Shown here piece after piece: positions 45,176 to 54,734 of a DNA stretch of 64,000 nucleotides; the first letter of the stretch is position 1, and each line of letters opens with the position of its first letter. A program made the translations under genes and the position numbers. Below the pieces are notes generated by a model that searched no databases, was not told where the DNA came from, and saw only the letters and a program-made list of their open reading frames with translations. The DNA comes from Pseudomonas hamedanensis. Lineage in GTDB: Bacteria; Pseudomonadota; Gammaproteobacteria; Pseudomonadales; Pseudomonadaceae. The stretch spans positions 4,446,001 to 4,510,000 of the forward strand of contig NZ_CP077091.1 of the NCBI RefSeq assembly GCF_014268595.2. Direction: 5' to 3'.

Positions 45176-46523
45176 GAGTCGTCTCCAGTGGCAGGACGTG
45201 GGCGACGCTGAGACGTTCGCGGGTGAAATACTTTTTCGCGGCGTTCTGGATGTCTTGCGGAGTCACGCTTTCCAGATCGGCCAGTTCAGTGTCCATCAAC
45301 TTCCACGACAGACCGACCGTTTCCAGTTGACCGATAGCGGTGGCCTGGCTGGTGATCGAATCACGTTCGTAGACCAGACCGGCGATGACTTGGGCGCGCA
45401 CGCGCTCCAGCTCTTCGGCAGACGGCGCGGTGGTTTTCAACTGCTCGAGCAGCTTCCACAAGCCGGCCTCAGCCTGAGCGAGGGTCTTTTTCTTCTGCGT
45501 GTTCGGCGTCGCCGACAAGGTGAACAGGCTGTCGCCACGGGTGTAGGCGTCATAGTCCGACGAGCCGCCGGAGACCAGTTCTTCGCCGCGCTCCAGTTGT
45601 GTCGGGATGCGCCCGCTGTAGCCGCCGTCGAGCAGAGCGGAGATCAGGCGCAAGGCGTTCACCGAACGCTTGTCTTCGGCAGTGGCAATGCTCGGTACGT
45701 TGAAACCGAGCATCAGGCTCGGCAGCTGGGTTTGCACGCGCAGGGTGATCTGGCGTTCGCCGGGCTCGGCCAGTTCCAGCGGCTTTTTCGCCGCCGGCAC
45801 GTCGCGCTTGGCGACCGGACCGAAATAGCGCTGGGCGAGGGTTTTCACTTCGTCCGGGGTGACGTCACCGACCACCACCAGCGTTGCGTTGTTCGGCGCG
45901 TACCAGGATTGGTACCAGTGGCGCAGCTCTTCGACCTTCATGCGTTCCAGGTCGGCCATCCAGCCGATGGTCGGCGTGTGGTAGCCGCTGGCCGGGTAGG
46001 CCATGGCCTTGTAGCGCTCGTAGGCCTTGGACATCGGCTTGTCATCGGTGCGCAGGCGGCGCTCTTCCTTGATGACTTCGATTTCCTTGGCGAACTCGTC
46101 GGCCGGCAGGCGCAGATTGGCCATGCGGTCGGCTTCCAGCTCGAAGGCCACGCCGAGGCGGTCGCGGGCCAGCACTTGGTAATACGCCGTGAAGTCGTCG
46201 CTGGTGAACGCGTTCTCTTCGGCACCGAGGTCGCGCAGGATCAGCGAGGCTTCGCCGGGGCCGACTTTTTCGCTGCCCTTGAACATCATGTGTTCGAGCG
46301 CGTGGGACAGGCCGGTCTGGCCCGGGGTCTCATAGCTGGAGCCAACCTTGTACCAGATCTGCGAGACAACCACCGGCGCACGATGGTCCTCGCGCACGAC
46401 AACCTTTAGGCCGTTGTCCAGGGTGAATTCATGAGTCGGTTGCGGGTCGGCCGCCAGGGCCGAAAGGGGCAGGCAGACTGCGCTGAGCAGCAGGCCGGCA
46501 GCGCGGCGGGCTAGAGCATTCAT
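45168..46523 (-). CDS. M16-family zinc metallopeptidase (catalytic type)
   Basis: A 451-residue envelope peptidase with a signal peptide (AAGLLLSAVCLPLSALA, cleavage near residue 25) and the inverted zinc motif HALEHMMF (HxxEH), with the downstream glutamate about 76 residues on in the helix FELEADRMANL. It forms an operon with the motif-less homologue and rsmD. The pair probably degrades peptides in the periplasm. It is divergent from ftsY. Confidence 0.9.
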   Translation of the reverse strand: MNALARRAAGLLLSAVCLPLSALAADPQPTHEFTLDNGLKVVVREDHRAPVVVSQIWYKVGSSYETPGQTGLSHALEHMMFKGSEKVGPGEASLILRDLGAEENAFTSDDFTAYYQVLARDRLGVAFELEADRMANLRLPADEFAKEIEVIKEERRLRTDDKPMSKAYERYKAMAYPASGYHTPTIGWMADLERMKVEELRHWYQSWYAPNNATLVVVGDVTPDEVKTLAQRYFGPVAKRDVPAAKKPLELAEPGERQITLRVQTQLPSLMLGFNVPSIATAEDKRSVNALRLISALLDGGYSGRIPTQLERGEELVSGGSSDYDAYTRGDSLFTLSATPNTQKKKTLAQAEAGLWKLLEQLKTTAPSAEELERVRAQVIAGLVYERDSITSQATAIGQLETVGLSWKLMDTELADLESVTPQDIQNAAKKYFTRERLSVAHVLPLETTHE

Positions 46524-46867
46524 TCGTTTTTCAACCTGTTGGGCTGCCCGCTTGGTCTTAGCCTAGGCGGGCGAGGAGGTGCTAGGATACTGATCCGTTT
46601 TACCGGCGACCACGTCTATCAGACCTCAAGGGTTGATAAGGCTGTATAGGTTCGCGGCGCAAAGCAGTGTTTTTCCCACTAAACTCCGCGTTTTCGCCGA
46701 TTTTTGCCGGTATAGACCATCGTTAAAACGATCCTTGAGGTGCCTTACGTGCCTCGACAAAATGTTGCGCGTGAACAAGCTGGATGAAACACAGTCTGTT
46801 CTGCATCGAATATTTATTTGCCGGGGCGCCCTGTTGGCGCGTCGCTACCGTGAGATAGCCGTCCTCC
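46524..46867. other. Divergent intergenic region between M16 peptidase and ftsY
   Basis: These 344 bases hold no convincing gene. I see a weak GCCCGC / GCGGGC inverted repeat at 46546-46572 and AT-rich stretches near 46660-46730, where promoters for either direction could lie. No clear -10/-35 pair or RNA gene stands out. The ribosome site before ftsY is poor. Confidence 0.5.
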
Positions 46868-48361
46868 ATGTTTGGTTCCAACGACGACAAGAAGACCCCA
46901 GCTGCGGCTGGCGAGAAGAAAAGCCTGTTCGGATGGCTGCGGAAGAAACCGCAGGAAACCGTCGTCGAACAGCCGCCCGCGATTCCTGAGCCGGCTCCGG
47001 CGCCAGCACCTGCAATAGAAGAAGAGCTGGCACCGATTGTTCTGCCGATCGCCGAGCCGGTGCTGCAACCGCAGGCAGAAGCCGAGCCTGAAACGCCGGC
47101 CGCTGCCGAGTTGCCGCTGACGTCCGCCGCCGAGCCGAGGCCGAGCTTGCCGGTAGCGGAAGAGCCGGCTGCCTTCGTCGAAGAAGCTGCGCCGCAGGTG
47201 ACGCCAGTGACTCCAGCGCCGGTTGCCGTGGTTGCTGTGGAGCCTGAGCCTGCACCGGTTGTTGAGCAAGCGCCGGCGATTTCCGAGCCGAACACACGGG
47301 TTGCCCAGCCGTCCGAGCCTGAGCCTGCACCGATTGCCGCTGCGTCAGTTACCCCGGTTGCGACTGCAGTCGTGCCGGTTGAAGCCCTCGTAGAAACGCC
47401 GGTCGAAACCCCGCGCAGCGAAGAAACCAAGGCCGGTTTCTTCGCCCGCCTCAAGCAGGGCCTGTCGAAGACCAGCGCCAGCATCGGCGAGGGTATGGCC
47501 AGTCTGTTCCTCGGCCGCAAGACCATCGACGATGAACTGCTCGACGACCTCGAAACCCGCCTGCTCACTGCTGACGTAGGCGTCGAAGCCACCACGCAAA
47601 TCATTCAGCGCCTGACCCAGAAGGTTGCGCGCAAAGAGCTGGCTGACGCCGACGCGCTGTACAAATCCCTGCAGGCCGAGCTGGCAGCAATGCTCAAACC
47701 AGTCGAACAGCCGCTGAAAATCGCCTCGCAGAACAAGCCGTTCGTGATCCTGGTGGTTGGCGTCAACGGCGCCGGCAAAACTACCACCATTGGCAAACTG
47801 GCGAAGAAGCTGCAACTCGAAGGCAAGAAAGTCATGCTGGCCGCCGGCGATACCTTCCGTGCCGCGGCCGTGGAGCAATTGCAGGTCTGGGGCGAGCGCA
47901 ACAAGATCCCGGTGATCGCCCAGCACACCGGTGCTGACTCCGCTTCGGTAATCTTCGACGCTGTGCAAGCGGCCAAGGCCCGCGGCATCGATGTGCTGAT
48001 CGCAGACACCGCCGGGCGGCTGCACACCAAAGACAATCTGATGGAAGAGCTGAAAAAGGTTCGCCGGGTCATCGGCAAGCTCGACGCCGACGCGCCGCAC
48101 GAAGTGCTGCTGGTGCTCGACGCCGGTACTGGCCAGAACGCCATCAACCAGGCCAAGCAATTCAACCAGACCGTCGAGCTGACCGGGCTGGCGCTGACCA
48201 AGCTCGACGGCACCGCCAAGGGCGGGGTGATCTTTGCCCTGGCCAAGCAGTTCGGCCTGCCGATCCGCTACATCGGTGTCGGCGAGGGCATCGACGATTT
48301 GCGTACCTTTGAAGCCGAACCCTTTGTCCAGGCACTGTTTGCCGAGCGGGAGCGTTCATGA
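46868..48361 (+). CDS. ftsY: Signal recognition particle receptor
   Basis: SRP-receptor GTPase that docks ribosome-SRP complexes at the Sec translocon. The 497-residue protein has a long acidic, Ala/Pro/Glu-rich N-terminal A domain (about 1-190, rich in EPAPAPA and EPEPAP repeats), then the N domain, and the G domain with GVNGAGKTTT, DTAGR and TKLDG. Its stop overlaps the ftsE start by four bases (ATGA). The low-complexity A domain is of variable length in pseudomonads. Confidence 0.97.
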   Translation: MFGSNDDKKTPAAAGEKKSLFGWLRKKPQETVVEQPPAIPEPAPAPAPAIEEELAPIVLPIAEPVLQPQAEAEPETPAAAELPLTSAAEPRPSLPVAEEPAAFVEEAAPQVTPVTPAPVAVVAVEPEPAPVVEQAPAISEPNTRVAQPSEPEPAPIAAASVTPVATAVVPVEALVETPVETPRSEETKAGFFARLKQGLSKTSASIGEGMASLFLGRKTIDDELLDDLETRLLTADVGVEATTQIIQRLTQKVARKELADADALYKSLQAELAAMLKPVEQPLKIASQNKPFVILVVGVNGAGKTTTIGKLAKKLQLEGKKVMLAAGDTFRAAAVEQLQVWGERNKIPVIAQHTGADSASVIFDAVQAAKARGIDVLIADTAGRLHTKDNLMEELKKVRRVIGKLDADAPHEVLLVLDAGTGQNAINQAKQFNQTVELTGLALTKLDGTAKGGVIFALAKQFGLPIRYIGVGEGIDDLRTFEAEPFVQALFAERERS

Positions 48362-49029
48362 TTCGTTTCGAACAGGTCGGTAAGCGCTACCCGAACGGTC
48401 ACGTCGGCTTGCATGAGCTGAGCTTTCGAGTCCGTCGTGGCGAGTTCCTTTTTGTCACCGGCCATTCCGGCGCCGGTAAATCCACGCTGTTGCGCCTGTT
48501 GTTGGCGATGGAGCGTCCGACCAGCGGCAAGTTGCTGCTCGCCGGGCAAGACCTGAGCACCATCAGCAACGCGCAGATCCCGTTTCTGCGCCGGCAAATC
48601 GGCGTGGTGTTCCAGAATCACCAGTTGCTGTTTGATCGCACGGTGTTCAACAACGTCGCCTTGCCGCTGCAGATTCTCGGCCTGTCCAAGGCCGAAATCG
48701 CCAAGCGCGTCGATTCGGCGCTGGAGCGCGTGGCGCTGTCGGATAAAACCGATCTGTACCCGGGCGACCTGTCCACTGGTCAGCAACAGCGCGTCGGCAT
48801 TGCCCGCGCCATTGTTCACCGCCCGGCCTTGCTGCTGGCGGATGAGCCGACCGGTAACCTCGACCCGCGTCTGGCCGCCGAAATCATGGGCGTGTTCGAA
48901 GACATCAACCGTCTGGGCACCAGCGTGCTGATTGCCAGTCACGACCTGGCGCTGATCGCGCGCATGCGTCATCGCATGCTGACTCTGCAACGCGGCCGCT
49001 TGATCGGCGACGGGGAGGCCGGGGTATGA
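48358..49029 (+). CDS. ftsE: Cell-division ABC ATPase FtsE
   Basis: ATPase that, with FtsX, links the divisome to activation of peptidoglycan hydrolases. The 223-residue protein has Walker A GHSGAGKST, signature LSTGQQQR, Walker B LLADEPTGNLD and the H-loop SHD. It overlaps ftsY by four bases upstream and ftsX by four bases downstream, so translation of the three is coupled. Confidence 0.97.
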   Translation: MIRFEQVGKRYPNGHVGLHELSFRVRRGEFLFVTGHSGAGKSTLLRLLLAMERPTSGKLLLAGQDLSTISNAQIPFLRRQIGVVFQNHQLLFDRTVFNNVALPLQILGLSKAEIAKRVDSALERVALSDKTDLYPGDLSTGQQQRVGIARAIVHRPALLLADEPTGNLDPRLAAEIMGVFEDINRLGTSVLIASHDLALIARMRHRMLTLQRGRLIGDGEAGV

Positions 49030-50051
49030 GTGCAACACGCAGTCCGAAGGTTTCCGAGCGCGTGGCCCCGAAGGCCGCCGACCCGCAACCGCAGAAAAAG
49101 AAAAAACATGACGATGACGACGGTCCGGACTTTGCCACGCTGTTCCGCGCCTGGATTGAAAGCCATCGCGCCAGCCTGCTCGACAGCCTGCGCCGTCTCG
49201 GCAAACAGCCGATCGGCAGCTTCTTCACCTGCATGGTGATGGCCGTTGCGTTGAGTCTGCCGATGGGGCTTTCGCTGTTGCTTAACAACGTCGAGCGTCT
49301 CGGTGGCTCCTGGCAGCGCGCGGCACAGATTTCGCTGTACCTGCAACTCGACGCCAGCCCGGAGCAGGGCGAGTCGCTGCGTGAGCAGATCAAAGGCATG
49401 CCCGGCGTCGCTGATGCCGAATATGTCGGTCGCGATCAGGCACTGGAAGAGTTCCAGCAACAGTCCGGCCTGGGCGAAGCCCTGCGTGAGTTGCCTGAGA
49501 ACCCTTTGCCGGGTGTGGTTTTAGTCACACCGAACGAAGTCGACAAGCCGACACTCGAAGCATTAAGACAAAAACTTTCCGAGCTGCCCAAGGTACAACA
49601 GGCGCAACTTGATCTAGTCTGGGTCGAGCGTCTGGCCGCCATCCTCAAGCTGGGCGACCGCTTTGTCTTCGGTCTGACTGTGCTTTTGGTGTCTGCATTA
49701 CTTTTGGTGATAGGCAATACCATTCGTCTTCATATTGAAAACCGCCGCACCGAGATAGAAGTGATTAAACTCGTCGGCGGCACTGACAGTTATGTGCGCC
49801 GCCCTTTCCTTTATATGGGCGCGTTGTATGGCTTCGGTGCAGGGCTGTTGTCCTGGGGCGTTTTGGCGTTCGGCCTGAACTGGCTGAACGACGCGGTGGT
49901 TGGACTGGCCGGCTTGTACGGCAGTGATTTCGCCCTGGCCGGCGTGCCAGTGGCCGACGGTCTGTCGCTCTTGCTTGGCGCGGTGCTGTTGGGTTATATC
50001 GGTGCATGGATTGCAGTCGCACGTCATCTCAGGGAGCTGGCGCCGAAGTAG
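49026..50051 (+). CDS. ftsX: Cell-division membrane protein FtsX
   Basis: Membrane partner of FtsE. The 341-residue protein has a charged cytoplasmic N terminus (QPQKKKKHDDDDG), a first helix near residues 65-85, a large periplasmic domain (about 90-205) that contacts the hydrolase activator, and three further helices, the last ending in ELAPK. The layout matches the four-helix FtsX topology. Confidence 0.96.
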   Translation: MSATRSPKVSERVAPKAADPQPQKKKKHDDDDGPDFATLFRAWIESHRASLLDSLRRLGKQPIGSFFTCMVMAVALSLPMGLSLLLNNVERLGGSWQRAAQISLYLQLDASPEQGESLREQIKGMPGVADAEYVGRDQALEEFQQQSGLGEALRELPENPLPGVVLVTPNEVDKPTLEALRQKLSELPKVQQAQLDLVWVERLAAILKLGDRFVFGLTVLLVSALLLVIGNTIRLHIENRRTEIEVIKLVGGTDSYVRRPFLYMGALYGFGAGLLSWGVLAFGLNWLNDAVVGLAGLYGSDFALAGVPVADGLSLLLGAVLLGYIGAWIAVARHLRELAPK

Positions 50052-50166
50052 AATCTTTTTTGCGCGTGATTGACCTTGCGGTTTTTATGGGAACTTGTAC
50101 CTGAGTTCCCGGTCAATTTTTCGCAGTGCCGAGAGGCACGAGTATGTGAGTGGGAGGTTTTTTCGT

Positions 50167-51021
50167 ATGACCAATTCTTTGCAACCTGCGTATGCGTTGG
50201 TTCCGGGTGCGAACCTGGAAGCTTACGTGCACACCGTCAACAGCATTCCATTGCTGACGCCGGAGCAGGAGCGTGAACTGGCCGAGAGTCTCTACTATGA
50301 GCAGGATTTGGGGGCGGCTCGGCAGATGGTGCTCGCCCACCTGCGTTTTGTCGTACACATTGCCCGTAGCTATTCCGGCTACGGTCTGGCTCAGGCTGAC
50401 CTGATCCAGGAAGGTAACGTCGGCCTGATGAAGGCCGTGAAGCGCTTCAACCCGGAAATGGGTGTGCGTCTGGTGTCGTTCGCCGTGCACTGGATCAAGG
50501 CGGAAATTCACGAGTTCATCCTGCGCAACTGGCGCATTGTGAAAGTCGCGACCACCAAGGCCCAGCGCAAGCTGTTCTTCAACCTGCGCAGCCAGAAGAA
50601 ACGTCTGGCGTGGCTGAACAACGAGGAAGTCCACCGTGTGGCGGAAAGCCTCGGTGTCGAGCCGCGGGAAGTGCGCGAGATGGAAAGTCGTCTGACCGGC
50701 CATGACATGGCCTTCGACCCGGCTGCAGAGGCCGACGATGACAGCGCTTTCCAGTCGCCGGCCAACTATCTGGAAGACCACCGGTACGACCCGGCGCGTC
50801 AACTGGAAGATGCCGACTGGAGCGACAACTCCAACACCAACCTGCACGAAGCCCTCGAAGTGCTGGACGAGCGCAGCCGTGACATCCTCTACCAGCGTTG
50901 GCTGGCAGAAGAAAAAGCCACGCTGCACGACCTGGCGCAGAAGTACAACGTGTCGGCCGAGCGAATCCGTCAGCTCGAGAAGAGCGCGATGAACAAGCTC
51001 AAGTTGTCGATCGCCGCATAA
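50167..51021 (+). CDS. rpoH: Heat-shock sigma factor RpoH
   Basis: Sigma-32, which directs RNA polymerase to chaperone and protease promoters. The 284-residue form starts at ATG 50167, nine bases after GGGAGG. Region 2 ([20 protein letters not shown]), the RpoH box ([16 protein letters not shown]) and region 4 ([20 protein letters not shown]) are present. Regulation in E. coli involves mRNA melting and DnaK/FtsH; whether the leader here folds over the start is not clear from inspection. A strong terminator follows. Confidence 0.97.
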   Translation: MTNSLQPAYALVPGANLEAYVHTVNSIPLLTPEQERELAESLYYEQDLGAARQMVLAHLRFVVHIARSYSGYGLAQADLIQEGNVGLMKAVKRFNPEMGVRLVSFAVHWIKAEIHEFILRNWRIVKVATTKAQRKLFFNLRSQKKRLAWLNNEEVHRVAESLGVEPREVREMESRLTGHDMAFDPAAEADDDSAFQSPANYLEDHRYDPARQLEDADWSDNSNTNLHEALEVLDERSRDILYQRWLAEEKATLHDLAQKYNVSAERIRQLEKSAMNKLKLSIAA

Positions 51022-51043
51022 CTGGCGAATCAGTAACAAAAAA

Positions 51044-51073
51044 CGCCCCGATCAGCGATGATCGGGGCGTTTT
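51044..51073 (+). terminator. Intrinsic terminator of rpoH
   Basis: An 11-bp stem CGCCCCGATCA / TGATCGGGGCG with a four-base loop is followed by TTTT. Upstream A residues make it work for the opposite strand too. Confidence 0.92.
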
Positions 51074-51098
51074 GATTTCCGGCTCCACACAAATCCCC

Positions 51099-51187
51099 TG
51101 TAGGAGTGAGCCTGCTCGCGATAGCGGTGTATCAGGCAACCTCTTCGTTACTGACAAACCGCTATCGCGAGCAGGCTCACTCCTACA
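51099..51187. repeat. REP pair in tail-to-tail orientation, TAGGAGTGAGCCTGCTCGCGA family
   Basis: The left arm reads TGTAGGAGTGAGCCTGCTCG and the right arm CGAGCAGGCTCACTCCTACA, the reverse of the order in most copies here. About 40 bases separate the arms. Confidence 0.88.
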
Positions 51188-51201
51188 CTGGTTCTTCAGT
51201 G

Positions 51202-51924
51202 TTATTCCGACCAAGGCGCGCGACGCGAATCGTTGAGCCCCAGCAAGTAACTGTCCCCACCCAACTGACTCATCTGCTGACGAATCCAACCAGCCCGGCG
51301 AGACACATAACCGGTCGGATGACTCGCGCTCCACACCCGCGGATTGGGCAGCACCGCCGCCAGGTAACTCGCCTGCTGGCGCGACAAAGACCTCGCGCTC
51401 ACGCCAAAGTGATGCCGGGCCGCCGCTTCAGCGCCAAACACGCCGTCATCCCATTCGACGCTGTTCAGGTACACCTCAAGAATTCGCTGCTTGGGCCAGA
51501 ACACCTCGATCAGCGCGGTGAACCACGCTTCCAGGCCCTTGCGCAGATAGCTGCGGCCAGACCACAGAAACAGGTTTTTCGACACTTGCTGACTCAAGGT
51601 GCTGGCGCCGCGAATCGAGCCGCCCAGTTCGTTATGGGCCAGTGCGGCCTGGATCGCGCGCAGATCGAAGCCCCAATGCTCGGGAAATTTCTGGTCCTCG
51701 CCGGCTATCACCGCCACCTTGAGGTCGTCGGAGATCTCGTCCCACGGCTTCCAGCTGCGTTGCAGATCGATCGGCTCACCGTCGACCCAGGACTCGATCT
51801 TGCGTTCGACCATCAACGCCGTTCCCGGCGGTGGCACAAAGCGAAACACCAACACCAGCAAGACACTGCCACCGGCGAACCAGAGCAGGGCCTTCGTGAG
51901 ACGACGGAAAATTGAACGCAGCAT
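51202..51924 (-). CDS. mtgA: Monofunctional peptidoglycan glycosyltransferase
   Basis: Polymerises lipid II into glycan strands at the outer face of the inner membrane. The 240-residue GT51 enzyme has one N-terminal membrane helix (about 12-32) and the catalytic glutamate in AGEDQKFPEHWGFDLRAIQAAL. Further GT51 motifs are GASTLSQQVSKNLFLW and RKGLEAWFTALIE. No transpeptidase domain follows. It is convergent with rpoH and divergent from the DUF423 gene. Confidence 0.95.
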   Translation of the reverse strand: MLRSIFRRLTKALLWFAGGSVLLVLVFRFVPPPGTALMVERKIESWVDGEPIDLQRSWKPWDEISDDLKVAVIAGEDQKFPEHWGFDLRAIQAALAHNELGGSIRGASTLSQQVSKNLFLWSGRSYLRKGLEAWFTALIEVFWPKQRILEVYLNSVEWDDGVFGAEAAARHHFGVSARSLSRQQASYLAAVLPNPRVWSASHPTGYVSRRAGWIRQQMSQLGGDSYLLGLNDSRRAPWSE

Positions 51925-51998
51925 AGAGATGGCTTGGCCGAACCCGTGGAGCGGGCCATTATACAGACCCTGCCGAACGCGTCTGACTGGAGTTCCCC

Positions 51999-52379
51999 AT
52001 GCTGCGTGGCTTTTTGATGCTGGCCGCTTTTTTCGGATTCACCGGTGTTGCGCTGGGCGCCTTTGCCGCCCATGGCCTTAAAAACCGTCTGACCCCGGAG
52101 TACCTGGCGATTTTTCACACCGGCGTCACCTACCAATTGGTGCACACCTTGGCATTGTTCGGCGTGGCATTGCTGGCCACGCAGATTCAAGGCCGGCTGG
52201 TCGCTTGGGCCGGCGTTTCCTTCGCCGTGGGTATTCTGCTGTTCTCGGGCAGCCTGTACGTGCTGACTATCACCGGTATCAGCAAACTCGGCATTATTAC
52301 GCCGTTCGGTGGCCTGGCGTTTCTGCTCGGTTGGGTCTGCCTCGGCCTCGCCGCCTGGCGCTTGCAGCTAACCGCTTGA
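51999..52379 (+). CDS. DUF423 small membrane protein
   Basis: A 126-residue protein with four hydrophobic helices and the conserved start FLMLAAFFGFTGVALGAFAAHGLKNRL, plus FHTGVTYQLVHTLALFGVAL, typical of the DUF423/YgdD family of unknown function. It precedes thiS by 71 bases. Confidence 0.87.
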   Translation: MLRGFLMLAAFFGFTGVALGAFAAHGLKNRLTPEYLAIFHTGVTYQLVHTLALFGVALLATQIQGRLVAWAGVSFAVGILLFSGSLYVLTITGISKLGIITPFGGLAFLLGWVCLGLAAWRLQLTA

Positions 52380-52450
52380 CGCTTGGTGCTGACCTTTAGG
52401 TCATGATCGGGCTAGAATGCCAGCCCCTAAAAATGATGGCGGCGTTGTGC

Positions 52451-52651
52451 ATGCGCATTCAGTTGAACGGTGAGTCCTTTGAATTGCCCGACGGTGAAAC
52501 CGTTGCGGGCCTGATCACCCGTCTGGATCTGACCGGACGCCGGGTGGCGGTCGAGCTCAATCTGGACATCGTCCCGCGCAGCCAGCATGCCGATACCCCA
52601 TTGAACGATGGCGATAATGTCGAAGTGGTGCACGCCATCGGCGGCGGCTGA
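52451..52651 (+). CDS. thiS: Sulfur carrier protein ThiS
   Basis: Ubiquitin-like sulfur carrier for thiazole synthesis. The 66-residue protein starts MRIQLNGESFELPDGETVAG and ends in the required Gly-Gly (VVHAIGGG), which is adenylated and thiocarboxylated. I chose ATG 52451, because the upstream in-frame start would add residues outside the conserved fold. It lies 61 bases before thiG. I see no TPP-riboswitch-like sequence in the short leader. Confidence 0.95.
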   Translation: MRIQLNGESFELPDGETVAGLITRLDLTGRRVAVELNLDIVPRSQHADTPLNDGDNVEVVHAIGGG

Positions 52652-52712
52652 TCGCCCTCGGCCCGCAAGGGCAAGCATTCTGCAAGACCCTCACCCTTGA
52701 AGAGGATTCCCC

Positions 52713-53507
52713 ATGAGCATCGTTCGTAACGACAAGCCTTTTGTGCTGGCCGGTCGTACTTACCAGTCGCGTTTGCTGGTCGGTACCGGCAAGTACCGTG
52801 ACATGGAAGAAACCCGCCAGGCCATCGAAGCCTCGGGCGCCGAGATCGTCACCTTCGCCGTACGCCGCACCAACCTGGGCCAGATCGAAGGCGAGCCGAA
52901 CCTGCTCGAAGTGCTGTCGCCGGATCGCTACACCTTCCTGCCGAACACCGCCGGTTGCTACGACGCCATCGAAGCCGTGCGCACCTGCCGCCTCGCTCGT
53001 GAGCTGCTCGATGGCCACAACCTGGTGAAGCTGGAAGTGCTGGCCGACCAGAAAACCCTGTTCCCCAACGTGATCGAAACCCTCAAGGCCGCCGAAACGC
53101 TGGTCAAGGAAGGCTTCGACGTGATGGTCTACACCAGCGATGACCCGATCATTGCCCGGCAACTGGCGGAAATCGGCTGCATCGCCGTGATGCCACTGGC
53201 CGGTCTGATCGGTTCCGGTCTGGGCATCTGCAATCCGTACAACCTGCAGATCATCCTTGAAGAAGCGAAGATCCCGGTGCTGGTCGATGCCGGCGTCGGT
53301 ACCGCTTCCGACGCGACCATCGCCATGGAACTGGGCTGCGACGCCGTACTGATGAACTCGGCCATCGCCCACGCCCAGCAGCCGGTAATGATGGCCCAAG
53401 CCATGCAACACGCGATCGTCGCGGGCCGTCTGGCTTACCTCGCCGGCCGCATGCCGAAAAAACTCTATGCCAGCGCCTCTTCGCCGCTGGATGGTCTGAT
53501 CAAGTAA
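52713..53507 (+). CDS. thiG: Thiazole synthase
   Basis: Builds the thiazole phosphate of thiamine from 1-deoxyxylulose 5-phosphate, ThiS thiocarboxylate and a glycine-derived imine. The 264-residue TIM-barrel protein shows [20 protein letters not shown], the Schiff-base lysine in [10 protein letters not shown] and the phosphate loop [20 protein letters not shown]. It starts after GAAGAGG and is followed nine bases later by trmB. Confidence 0.97.
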   Translation: MSIVRNDKPFVLAGRTYQSRLLVGTGKYRDMEETRQAIEASGAEIVTFAVRRTNLGQIEGEPNLLEVLSPDRYTFLPNTAGCYDAIEAVRTCRLARELLDGHNLVKLEVLADQKTLFPNVIETLKAAETLVKEGFDVMVYTSDDPIIARQLAEIGCIAVMPLAGLIGSGLGICNPYNLQIILEEAKIPVLVDAGVGTASDATIAMELGCDAVLMNSAIAHAQQPVMMAQAMQHAIVAGRLAYLAGRMPKKLYASASSPLDGLIK

Positions 53508-53516
53508 GAGCCATTG

Positions 53517-54242
53517 ATGACTGAATCGAACGACACGCCTGTCCAGCCGGACGAAGGCGACGAGCGCCAACACCGCCGCATCAAGAGTTTCGTGATGCGC
53601 GCCGGGCGCATGACCGAAGGCCAGCAACGCGGCCTGGATCAGGGCGCGCCGCTGTACGTGCTGCCGCTGGCCGATGCGCCGGTCGATTACGACCAGGTGT
53701 TCGGCCGCTCGGCACCGCGCTCGCTGGAAATCGGTTTCGGCATGGGCCACTCGCTGCTGGAAATGGCCGCGGCGGCGCCGGAGCAGGATTTTATCGGCGT
53801 TGAAGTGCACCGTCCGGGTGTCGGCGCGCTGCTCAATGGCGTACTGACCCAAGGTCTGACCAATCTGCGGGTCTACGATTGCGATGCTATCGAAGTGCTC
53901 AACCGCTGCATCGCCGACAACAGCCTCGACCGCCTTATGCTGTTCTTCCCCGATCCGTGGCACAAGAGCCGCCACCACAAGCGCCGAATCGTCCAGGCCT
54001 CGTTTGCCGAACTGGTGCGCAGCAAGTTGAAGGTCGGCGGTATTCTGCACATGGCCACCGACTGGGAACCGTACGCCGAATACATGCTGGAAGTGATGAA
54101 CGTCGCCCCGGGCTACCGCAACCTCGCCGAAGACGGCAAGTGCGTGCCGCGCCCGGCCGAACGCCCGATCACCAAGTTCGAACGCCGTGGCGAACGTCTC
54201 GGCCATGGCGTGTGGGATCTGAAGTTCGAAAAGATCGCTTAA
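53517..54242 (+). CDS. trmB: tRNA (guanine46-N7)-methyltransferase
   Basis: Methylates G46 in the variable loop of tRNAs. The 241-residue protein has the SAM motif [15 protein letters not shown] and the signature [16 protein letters not shown], followed by [15 protein letters not shown] use ATG 53517; a TTG lies directly before it in frame. It shares a transcript with thiS-thiG, as in other pseudomonads. Confidence 0.95.
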   Translation: MTESNDTPVQPDEGDERQHRRIKSFVMRAGRMTEGQQRGLDQGAPLYVLPLADAPVDYDQVFGRSAPRSLEIGFGMGHSLLEMAAAAPEQDFIGVEVHRPGVGALLNGVLTQGLTNLRVYDCDAIEVLNRCIADNSLDRLMLFFPDPWHKSRHHKRRIVQASFAELVRSKLKVGGILHMATDWEPYAEYMLEVMNVAPGYRNLAEDGKCVPRPAERPITKFERRGERLGHGVWDLKFEKIA

Positions 54243-54254
54243 GCATCACGCAAT

Positions 54255-54360
54255 GATCGTTCCCACGCTCTGCGTGGGAATGCAGCCCGGGACGCTCCGC
54301 GTCCCAAAGCGGACGCAGAGCGTCCATTGAGGCATTCCCACGCGGAGCATGGGAACGATC
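54255..54360. repeat. REP-like pair, GATCGTTCCCACGCTCTGCGTGGGAA family
   Basis: Outer arms GATCGTTCCCACGCTCTGCG / CGCGGAGCATGGGAACGATC with an inner GGGACGCTCCGCGTCCC hairpin, between the convergent trmB and DUF3392 genes. Confidence 0.88.
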
Positions 54361-54377
54361 ACAAAAAAACCAGCTCT

Positions 54378-54701
54378 TTAGCGGCGATCAGCAACCACGC
54401 CAATCAACACCAGCACCACCAGCAACACCGGCGCCAGGCTGTAGTTGTTGAACTGGCTCAAACCCTTCACTACCCACGGCGTGGCGTAGATCAGCGCGGC
54501 GCCGCTGCCTATCACACACAGCAGGGCCATCAGTGGCACGCGCAGGGCGCCGGCGATGCTGCCCAGGCGTTGCTCGACCCAGCCTTTGAAATCGGCGCCG
54601 AACAGCACCAGCAGGCAACCGACCAGCGCCAGAGCGATTTCCGAGAGGTTGCTGCGGCTCCAGCGGGAGACAGTGGCGAGCAGGTCGAGTATCAAATCCA
54701 T
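54378..54701 (-). CDS. DUF3392 small membrane protein
   Basis: A 107-residue protein with three hydrophobic helices (about 20-36, 52-75 and 88-104) and the pattern GCLLVLFGADFKGWVEQRLG seen in the DUF3392 family of unknown function. It is the last gene of the minus-strand run that starts at metX, 33 bases behind hemW. Confidence 0.8.
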   Translation of the reverse strand: MDLILDLLATVSRWSRSNLSEIALALVGCLLVLFGADFKGWVEQRLGSIAGALRVPLMALLCVIGSGAALIYATPWVVKGLSQFNNYSLAPVLLVVLVLIGVVADRR

Positions 54702-54734
54702 GGGTTTTCCTTGGGCTGCCGTTCGGGGTTGGGC

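Noticed and set aside
52380..52450. A TPP riboswitch before thiS
   Set aside because: The leader is only about 70 bases and I see no conserved thi-box (CUGAGA) sequence.
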